Source of the DNA: Gammaproteobacteria bacterium
GTDB lineage: Bacteria > Pseudomonadota > Gammaproteobacteria > Chromatiales > Sedimenticolaceae
Assembly: GCA_020445165.1 (NCBI GenBank)
Contig: JAGRHE010000087.1
Coordinates: forward strand, 1 to 10,568
Direction of reading: 5' to 3'
DNA length: 10,568 nt
Both the position numbers and the translations under genes were made by a program. This document shows, piece by piece, positions 1-4,921 of the stretch (the stretch's first letter is position 1; every line of letters begins with the position of its first letter). Below the pieces are notes generated by a model that worked only from the letters and a program-made list of their open reading frames with translations, was not told the origin of the DNA and did no database searches.

Positions 1-2
1 GA

Positions 3-26
3 GCCCCCACAGCTGGGGGCTTTTTT
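3..26 (+). terminator. Rho-independent terminator of an upstream transcript
   Basis: A perfect 7-bp GC-rich stem (GCCCCCA at 3-9, TGGGGGC at 14-20) with a CAGC loop is followed at once by six T residues (21-26). This is a textbook intrinsic terminator. It ends whatever gene lies to the left of the window, possibly another tRNA given the repeat pattern that follows. Confidence 0.85.
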
Positions 27-30
27 GTGT

Positions 31-115
31 CCTGGAGATTCGACATTCGAACCCTCGATTCGAAAAAGGGTGGTTCGACGAAGCGGTCGCAGGCCGCGGA
101 GAACGCCGGCAATAT
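31..115. repeat. Diverged copy of the post-tRNA spacer module
   Basis: After the terminator at 3-26 comes an inverted T-arm-like string (ATTCGAACCCTC, 45-56), then TTCGACGAAGCG, a GC-rich stretch and GAGAACGCCGG. The same order occurs after the tRNA-Arg terminator: inverted T-arm at 317-333, then TTCGACAAGCG and GCAGAACGGCCG up to about 380. The two stretches are clearly related though only patchily identical. Open frames here are short and look like by-products of the repeat, so no protein gene is called. Confidence 0.45.
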
Positions 116-138
116 CCGATTTTTCGGCATCGACCCGA

Positions 139-167
139 TTGACAATCCCGACGAAACCGCCCACAAT
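139..167 (+). promoter_or_regulatory. Sigma-70 promoter of tRNA-Arg
   Basis: A perfect -35 box TTGACA (139-144) is separated by 17 bp from a -10-like CACAAT (162-167, 4 of 6 to consensus). Transcription would start near 174, about 9 bases before the mature tRNA. A GC-rich string (GCGCC, 170-174) follows the -10 box, as is usual in stable-RNA promoters under stringent control. The regulatory reading is inference. Confidence 0.7.
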
Positions 168-182
168 TTGCGCCTTGATTTT

Positions 183-259
183 GCGCATGTAGCTCAGCTG
201 GATAGAGTACCTGGCTACGAACCAGGCGGTCGGAGGTTCGAATCCTTCCATGCGCGCCA
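183..259 (+). tRNA. tRNA-Arg(ACG), CCA encoded
   Basis: The 77-nt sequence folds as a full cloverleaf. The acceptor stem is GCGCATG (183-189) with CATGCGC (249-255), followed by discriminator G256 and encoded CCA 257-259. The anticodon stem is CCTGG/CCAGG with loop CTACGAA, giving anticodon ACG at 217-219. The T arm is GGAGG-TTCGAAT-CCTTC (232-248) with one G-U pair. D-arm and anticodon-arm sequences closely match E. coli tRNA-Arg(ACG), whose A34 is deaminated to inosine by TadA to read CGU, CGC and CGA. It has its own promoter (139-167) and terminator (272-297), so it looks like a single-gene transcript. Confidence 0.96.
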
Positions 260-260
260 T
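241..260 (+). repeat. 20-bp direct repeat, copy 1 (tRNA 3' end)
   Basis: The string aatccttccatgcgcgccat covers the end of the T loop, the T-stem 3' half, the acceptor 3' strand, CCA and one further base. It recurs exactly at 387-406, 146 bp away start to start. Both flanking bases differ, so the exact match is 20 bp. This form is seen both at integrase attachment sites and in tRNA-tail repeats. Confidence 0.9.
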
Positions 261-271
261 AAAATCGAAAA

Positions 272-297
272 GGCTCAGCTCCGGCTGGGCCTTTTTT
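272..297 (+). terminator. Rho-independent terminator of tRNA-Arg
   Basis: GGCTCAGC (272-279) pairs with GCTGGGCC (284-291) through eight pairs, including one T-G, around the loop TCCG. Six T residues follow (292-297). It lies 12 bases after the CCA end and ends the tRNA transcript. Confidence 0.9.
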
Positions 298-316
298 GTT
301 GCACCAAAGGTCAAAG

Positions 317-333
317 GGATTCGAACCTCCGAC
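317..333 (-). repeat. Inverted copy of the tRNA-Arg T-arm
   Basis: GGATTCGAACCTCCGAC is the exact 17-base reverse complement of tRNA positions 229-245 (variable loop end, T stem and T loop). It lies 71 bases after the original. It could pair with an unprocessed precursor or be a fragment of an inverted tRNA copy. It carries no acceptor or anticodon arm, so it is not a tRNA gene. Confidence 0.85.
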
Positions 334-386
334 ATCAAAACCCGTTCGACAAGCGCCGAAGGCGCGCAGAACGGCCGCAGGCCGAT

Positions 387-406
387 AATCCTTCCATGCG
401 CGCCAT
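387..406 (+). repeat. 20-bp direct repeat, copy 2 (detached tRNA 3' end)
   Basis: Exact second copy of 241-260, including CCA. The preceding sequence does not fold into the rest of a tRNA, so this is a tail fragment only. A second copy of the terminator hairpin (416-442) follows it, as in copy 1. That makes it a tandem duplication of tRNA tail plus terminator. Confidence 0.9.
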
Positions 407-415
407 TTCGAACAA

Positions 416-442
416 AGGCTCAGCGGTTAGCGCTGGGCCTTT
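416..442 (+). terminator. Second terminator, duplicate of the tRNA-Arg terminator
   Basis: The stem halves GGCTCAGC and GCTGGGCC are identical to those of the first terminator. One extra G-C pair closes a short loop around GTTAG, and five T residues follow. It stands about 10 bases after the second tRNA-tail copy, so stem and tail were duplicated together. It would catch read-through from the tRNA transcript. Confidence 0.8.
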
Positions 443-472
443 TTGTCGCTTGGTGGGCCGGGGCGGCCTATG

Positions 473-499
473 CGTCTGATGATTCGAATCAGGCAGACG
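473..499 (-). terminator. Palindromic hairpin at the 3' end of the patatin-TIR gene
   Basis: CGTCTG (473-478) and CAGACG (494-499) flank the 12-bp perfect palindrome TGATTCGAATCA (480-491). The minus-strand stop codon (491-489) sits inside the palindrome. No T run follows on the minus strand, so intrinsic termination is doubtful. A role in 3'-end protection or protein binding is equally possible. Confidence 0.4.
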
Positions 500-1901
500 T
501 GGACAGTAAATCTCTGACGGCACGTGTTGTTTTTCTGAACACGCGGTCGACATCTGCCGTGCTCAATTCGCTCAGCGGCTGCTCAGGGTTGCTGACGGCT
601 TGCAGGTGTTCGAGCGGGCTGCCCTGAACGTCGATCAGTCGCACCGGGATCCACAAGATACGCAGCCCCTGGTCCTGTGCCTTCAGGATCATGGGGAGTT
701 CTTTGTTCATGATGAAAGACGACGCCAAGTAGGCGGGGCTCACGAGAAGAATCGCGATGTCGGCCTCAGCGATTGCCTCTTCAATGCGCTCCAGCCACCG
801 CTCCCCGGGCTGGATGTCGCCATCCGTGAAGTAGGGCGATTCGGCAACCTGGTCCTCTCGCGCGAGGTGAGAGGCGCTCAGCCAGGTCTTGGTCTCGTCC
901 AGCCAGCGTCGCTCATCCCTGTGGCTGTAGCTGATGAATACCCGCGAACCCAGACGGAGTTCGGATGGAATCCGCCGATGGTGAGTCACTTCGGCAGATT
1001 GCGTGGGTCGAGTGGCAGTGTCAGCGTGGCCGGACGCGATGGACTCTTTGGGAATGTCCTCGGCTTCCTGCAGGTCGGTGAGAAACCTTGTTGCCGCCTC
1101 GTTGCCCATGTTGAGCAGGAATTCCTTCGAGTCATGCGAGATGTTGAACTCGAAGAAGCCGATATCGCCGGTATCGATCTCGATCTCGAACGTGTTGGGG
1201 GATTTCGCCAACAGGTAGGCATCCCTGCTGGTGCCACCGAGTTCGAGTACGGTCGCCATCCATTCGCCGATTCCGGTCTGTTTCACCCGCTGTGCAGGGA
1301 TGGTCCTGGGCCTGACGGCCAGGATCGGATACTCGGGCTGGTTGAATACCTCGCGTGGCATCCAGATGGGGCAGGCTGAGGCAAGAGCACCGTCAACGAT
1401 GAGCTTGCCGTCTTCCTCGTGCGGGGGATACAGGCCTGGCATCGCTGTCGCGATCTCGATGACCGAAGAGACTGGCAGGTCAGGGTCAGATCTGCTCGAG
1501 AAGATCTGAAACTGCTTGGTGACGAGGTCTACGCCGAGCGTGGCGAATGGAATTTCGAGGTCACCGAGTTTCCTTCCTGTTCCCAACAGTTCGTTGATGA
1601 TCTTCGAGACACCCGCCTGCTCGAAGGTCGATCGCGGCCAGCCGAACAGGATGGCTAGCGGGCCGCCAATCCGCATTTTTCCACGGAACTCTGAGGTGGT
1701 GAGCCTGTCGACCGTTTGCTTCAATATATCGAAGTCGATATTTGCACTGACCGCGGCACCGACGAGAGCGCCTGCCGAACAGCCGGTGACGCTTGCGAAC
1801 TCGATGCCGTGTTCGCGCAATGTCTGAAGACAACCGATATAGCTGATCGACTTCATTCCGCCACCGGCCAAGACCAGGTGGAACTTGTTGTGGGTAGCCA
1901 T
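489..1901 (-). CDS. Patatin-like phospholipase fused to a C-terminal TIR domain
   Basis: The protein is 470 residues from ATG 1901. Residues 7-260 are a patatin-like (PNPLA) lipase. The glycine-rich oxyanion loop is LAGGGMK (11-17), the nucleophile elbow is GCSAG (40-44, Ser42) and the catalytic Asp is in VDGA (Asp170). Residues 318-468 are a TIR domain of the bacterial TIR_2 type: it opens with VFISYSHRDE, later has LLVSPAYLASSF, and Glu401 in NKELP is the likely NADase glutamate. Such an enzyme would hydrolyse membrane lipids, with TIR acting as NAD-cleaving, signalling or assembly domain. That division of labour is inference. The ATG is preferred over TTG 1925 because GAGGG (1914-1910) stands 8 bases before it. 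No signal peptide is visible, so the protein is probably cytoplasmic. It diverges from the TIR gene at 2147 across about 245 bp. Confidence 0.9.
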   Translation of the reverse strand: MATHNKFHLVLAGGGMKSISYIGCLQTLREHGIEFASVTGCSAGALVGAAVSANIDFDILKQTVDRLTTSEFRGKMRIGGPLAILFGWPRSTFEQAGVSKIINELLGTGRKLGDLEIPFATLGVDLVTKQFQIFSSRSDPDLPVSSVIEIATAMPGLYPPHEEDGKLIVDGALASACPIWMPREVFNQPEYPILAVRPRTIPAQRVKQTGIGEWMATVLELGGTSRDAYLLAKSPNTFEIEIDTGDIGFFEFNISHDSKEFLLNMGNEAATRFLTDLQEAEDIPKESIASGHADTATRPTQSAEVTHHRRIPSELRLGSRVFISYSHRDERRWLDETKTWLSASHLAREDQVAESPYFTDGDIQPGERWLERIEEAIAEADIAILLVSPAYLASSFIMNKELPMILKAQDQGLRILWIPVRLIDVQGSPLEHLQAVSNPEQPLSELSTADVDRVFRKTTRAVRDLLSTSA

Positions 1902-2110
1902 GCCGGTCGCCCTCGACGTCGTCAATGTTGAGCTGCCATGTGCTCATGATGGACCGATTCTGGATCCGGTCGCATCGGTAAATGCGCAGGCAGTTGCCGT
2001 GTCTCAAATTGTCCCGGCGAATCGGGGCCGCTGTTGTCAGGTAGCGCAAGGTGCAGCCGACTGCGTCCATTGGCCGGATCGCACACTTTGCGTGTCAGCG
2101 TGTAAGCTTC

Positions 2111-2124
2111 TGTCATCCGTGACA
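2111..2124. promoter_or_regulatory. Short dyad upstream of the TIR gene, possible operator
   Basis: TGTCA-TCCG-TGACA is a perfect 5-bp inverted repeat 23 bases before the start of the TIR gene at 2147, in the region between two divergent TIR-containing genes. It could be a regulator site or a small hairpin in the leader. No convincing -35/-10 pair was found on either strand of 1902-2146, so promoter positions are not called. Confidence 0.25.
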
Positions 2125-2146
2125 TACAGAGTCTGATAGAAGGACC

Positions 2147-3811
2147 ATGTCAGCGATATTCCTCAGTTACCGACGTGATGACGCTGCCGGGTATGCCGGT
2201 CGCCTGTTCGCCGACCTTTCCGAGCGGTTCGGTCGCGAATCCGTGTTCATGGATATCGAGAACCTGGAACCGGGGATGGACTTCGTCGCCGGGATCGATC
2301 GCGCGATCGAGGCGTCGGGTGCGGTGATCGCCCTGATCGGCCCCAACTGGGTCAACGCCCAGGACGGGCAGGGGCGGCGCCTCGATGATCCGAACGATTT
2401 CATCCGCCTGGAGATCAATTCGGCGCTTACGCGTGGCGTGCGCGTGATACCTGTGCTGGTGCATGACGCGCCAATGCCGCGCGAACAAGAGTTGCCGGAA
2501 CCGCTGCGCCCGATGTGTCGTCTGCAGGCGTTCGAGATCAGTGACAAACGCTGGGAATTCGATGTGACCCGGCTGGGCGACGTACTTGAGCCCTTGATCT
2601 CGGATACCGAGCGTCGTGTGGCGCCCTCATCGGCGCATGCTGGAAAGGGCGGGCGTACCGGTGTTTTGGCGGCAATTGCCGCGGCAGTGCTGCTCGCTGT
2701 CGGCGGCGGCTTATGGTGGTTCACGCAAGTCTCGGCGCCCGGGGTTGGCACCAACGCCTTGTCTGGAGGGCGACAGGAGCCTGCGCCAGCTGAACCGGTT
2801 GCGCCGGTGGATCCACGTCCGGCGCCAGGCGCGGCGACGGTCACGCCGACATCAACGGTAAAGGTTGAGCCGACCGCGCCCGTCGCAGAGCCGCAGTCTT
2901 CGGTTGGAGACGCCGGGGTGCTGTCCGGCGGCCCGCCGGATGACCGTGACCTGCCATCGGCGAGCATTGACCGGCCAGCAGCCGTTCCGCCACCCGAACC
3001 AGTGGCCGAGCCAGCGGTACCCGCCGTGCCGGAGCCGGATCCGATAGTGGTCCTGCCCAGGACGCCGGGGCAGTCGCCGGTAGACGGCGTAACGGCTGCG
3101 CCCTGGACCGCTGCGCCACCGGTGGTCCCTGAACACGATGAGCGCCGAGGGCGTGAGATTGCGGAGTTGCTCGATCTGGCACAGGCCGATATCGGAGATC
3201 TTCGCTTGACCCTCCCTGCGGGCAACAACGCCTTCGAGCGTTATCAGCGTGTGCTCGAACTCGAACCGCGCCACCCAGCAGCGTTGCGTGGACTCGAACA
3301 GATCGTCGATCGCTATCACGGCCTGGTCGAAGAGGCGCTGGCACAAGGGTCACTGGCTACGGCTCAGCGCCGGCTCGATTCAGCAAGATCGGTCGAGCCA
3401 GGGGCAGGCTGGATTGAGGATGTGCAACGTGAGATCGACCGCCGCCGGCATACGCTGTCGCCAGGTTCAGATGAGGGGCGATCCGCCGGCGACGCCGCGC
3501 GCCGGCAGGCGAATTGCCTGGCGGCGTGCGCGAAGGATTACGAGTCATGTACCTCGGCGACCGGGCCGCAACCGGGGCCGGACTGTCGCGCTCGTGGCGA
3601 AGAGGAATGCGAGGCGCGCTTCCAGGCGTGCATGTCAGACACGAGCAAGATGTTCCTCGGGCCTGTCTCGCATGAGTCCGAATGTGCCGGCGTGCATGCC
3701 CGCTGCATGCGTGAAGTGGCCGGCGATTGTGAGACAGCTGCCGGACCCGGCATGGCCCAGTGCGATGCGCGTCTGGAGGAATGTAACGCGAATTGCCGTC
3801 GCTCTAACTAG
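2147..3811 (+). CDS. Membrane-anchored TIR protein with Pro-rich linker, helical repeats and Cys-rich tail
   Basis: This 554-residue protein opens with a TIR domain (1-150): IFLSYRRDD (4-12), VFMDIENLEPGMDF (33-46), ALIGPNW (62-68), and Glu89 in FIRLEINSAL, the position of the catalytic glutamate in NADase TIRs. One hydrophobic span (about 172-194) follows, then a Pro/Ala/Val-rich linker (about 205-330). Residues 332-435 are a helical, TPR-like region. The tail (457-550) has 12 cysteines, several as CX6C pairs (488/495, 513/520, 539/546). With basic residues just before the span, TIR is probably cytoplasmic and the tail periplasmic, where the cysteines could form disulfides; this topology is inference. 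AAGGA lies only 2 bases before the ATG, so initiation may be modest. It might sense envelope damage and switch on TIR, but no sensor function can be shown from sequence. Confidence 0.88.
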   Translation: MSAIFLSYRRDDAAGYAGRLFADLSERFGRESVFMDIENLEPGMDFVAGIDRAIEASGAVIALIGPNWVNAQDGQGRRLDDPNDFIRLEINSALTRGVRVIPVLVHDAPMPREQELPEPLRPMCRLQAFEISDKRWEFDVTRLGDVLEPLISDTERRVAPSSAHAGKGGRTGVLAAIAAAVLLAVGGGLWWFTQVSAPGVGTNALSGGRQEPAPAEPVAPVDPRPAPGAATVTPTSTVKVEPTAPVAEPQSSVGDAGVLSGGPPDDRDLPSASIDRPAAVPPPEPVAEPAVPAVPEPDPIVVLPRTPGQSPVDGVTAAPWTAAPPVVPEHDERRGREIAELLDLAQADIGDLRLTLPAGNNAFERYQRVLELEPRHPAALRGLEQIVDRYHGLVEEALAQGSLATAQRRLDSARSVEPGAGWIEDVQREIDRRRHTLSPGSDEGRSAGDAARRQANCLAACAKDYESCTSATGPQPGPDCRARGEEECEARFQACMSDTSKMFLGPVSHESECAGVHARCMREVAGDCETAAGPGMAQCDARLEECNANCRRSN

Positions 3812-3813
3812 TG

Positions 3814-3832
3814 GGCCAGGTGTTTTCTGGCC
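3814..3832. terminator. Hairpin between convergent genes, weak bidirectional terminator
   Basis: GGCCAG (3814-3819) and CTGGCC (3827-3832) form a perfect 6-bp stem with a T-rich loop, 2 bases after the TAG of the TIR gene and 34 bases from the end of the convergent minus-strand gene. No proper T tract follows on either strand, so it is at best a weak terminator. Confidence 0.4.
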
Positions 3833-3865
3833 TTGAACGTCAGATGCGGCATCGCCGGCCTGGTG

Positions 3866-4828
3866 TCACGGCGCCAAGATCAGGTCGGCAGCTTCCATCG
3901 TCACCGGCAGATCGATCTGCCGCATCACGGCAGGCAACTGGCCGATCAGGGTCGTCCAGCCTTTCCGGTCGAGCCGCGCCAGATGGGGAAGTGTCAGCTG
4001 CAGCGCGTTACCGGCCCCCAGTGGGAAGAGCGTGACATCGGGCCCATTGATTCGCCGCTCAGTCGCCAGGCGCTGCCAATCAATGGCATGTCCGCGGTCC
4101 GCAATCTGCCGCAAGGCGTCGACAAGCGTCGACGTTTCAGATCCTGCCGCTTCACACGCGAGCTGCTTGGCGCCGCGGTCACTCAGGTCGCGAAACGCGC
4201 AGCGGAAACGGTTTTTCAGTTCATATCCCGGTGAGCGACGGTCGCCCAGGCTCCAGGTGCCCGCGGGCCTGTCCGCTGCGATTTCGCCGGGGGTGATGGC
4301 GAGCGAGCTGCAGTCGTTGAAGCCGCAGTAACGGGAGATTGCGGCATTCTCGAGCGCTTTCTCGGTACCCGGCCGGGGCGTGGAAAAGGCAACTGCGACA
4401 TCGTTGATGAACAGCAGCACCTGGTGCTGTGCGTCGACTCTGATCAGCACGTCGGCTCCCTCGCCAAGCTGCAGCCGCGCTTCATACAGCCGGTCGAGCA
4501 GCACCTGTGTGGCGCGACGCCAGCTGAGCAGCTTGGCGCGACGTGCATCAGTTGTCGCCTGAGCATGGCTGGATAGCGCGAGTTCCTCCTCGTAGCTGTG
4601 TTGCAGCACTTCGATCAGGGCATCGGCAAACTCGAAGCGTTGCAAGGGGTCTGCGTCGTGCAGGCTGCGGGCCAGGCGGGCAAGGTCGGAAGGCGGCTGT
4701 GCCAGGGCGAGGGCGTCAAAAGAGATCATGCCCGCAAGACAGCATGCCACGATATTTGGATACAGGGTCTTGCGTCTGCACGATTCGGCGCGCGGGAAAG
4801 GGATGAACCAGCGGTACATGCCGCGCAT
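3866..4828 (-). CDS. Exported protein of unknown function
   Basis: About 320 residues; I do not recognise the family. The N-terminus looks like a signal peptide: basic CRRK (17-20), a hydrophobic stretch (about 21-39) and an ALA cleavage site before Gln44, so the protein is likely periplasmic. The rest is a helical region rich in charged residues (about 45-125), a short beta-like segment with VLLFINDVAVAF, a middle part with four cysteines (CGFNDC, then RCAF and ACEA), and a C-terminal part with LFPLGAGNALQLTLPHL. The open frame runs further upstream to 5191, but that part overlaps the oppositely oriented gene at 4922 and looks like its shadow. ATG 4828 or ATG 4819 is therefore the likely start; neither has a good Shine-Dalgarno. 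The gene diverges from the SLOG gene and converges on the TIR gene, so it may belong to the same accessory block. Confidence 0.7.
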   Translation of the reverse strand: MRGMYRWFIPFPRAESCRRKTLYPNIVACCLAGMISFDALALAQPPSDLARLARSLHDADPLQRFEFADALIEVLQHSYEEELALSSHAQATTDARRAKLLSWRRATQVLLDRLYEARLQLGEGADVLIRVDAQHQVLLFINDVAVAFSTPRPGTEKALENAAISRYCGFNDCSSLAITPGEIAADRPAGTWSLGDRRSPGYELKNRFRCAFRDLSDRGAKQLACEAAGSETSTLVDALRQIADRGHAIDWQRLATERRINGPDVTLFPLGAGNALQLTLPHLARLDRKGWTTLIGQLPAVMRQIDLPVTMEAADLILAP

Positions 4829-4866
4829 GATAGCGCCATCGACTGCCGCTGCGTTGCTCGAGGCAG

Positions 4867-4875
4867 TGCTATTCT
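4867..4875 (+). promoter_or_regulatory. Extended -10 promoter for the NDT-SLOG/patatin operon
   Basis: TGC-TATTCT is an extended -10 element (TGn plus a hexamer 4 of 6 to consensus) with no clear -35 box. It lies in the 93-bp gap between divergent genes. Transcription would start near 4882 and leave a leader of about 40 bases before TTG 4922. Confidence 0.4.
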
Positions 4876-4921
4876 CACTGGCAATGCATGCGTCCAGTTG
4901 TCCGAACAGGGAGACTGCTTC

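Noticed and set aside
241..406. The 20-bp direct repeat as attL/attR of an integrated element
   Set aside because: Only 146 bp separate the copies, no integrase is visible, and the terminator is duplicated too, which fits a tail repeat better. A third copy outside the window cannot be excluded.
27..627. Overlapping open frames of 125-150 codons across the tRNA region
   Set aside because: They run through the tRNA gene, both terminators and the repeats, and their translations look like the low-complexity by-products often seen around tRNA tails.
600..1379. 259-codon plus-strand open frame
   Set aside because: It lies wholly opposite the patatin-TIR gene, whose catalytic motifs are clear; no domain is visible in the plus frame.
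2167..3228. 353-codon minus-strand open frame opposite the TIR gene
   Set aside because: Its Ser/Gly/Thr-rich composition is the antisense of the Pro/Ala-rich linker, and the plus strand has a clear TIR domain.
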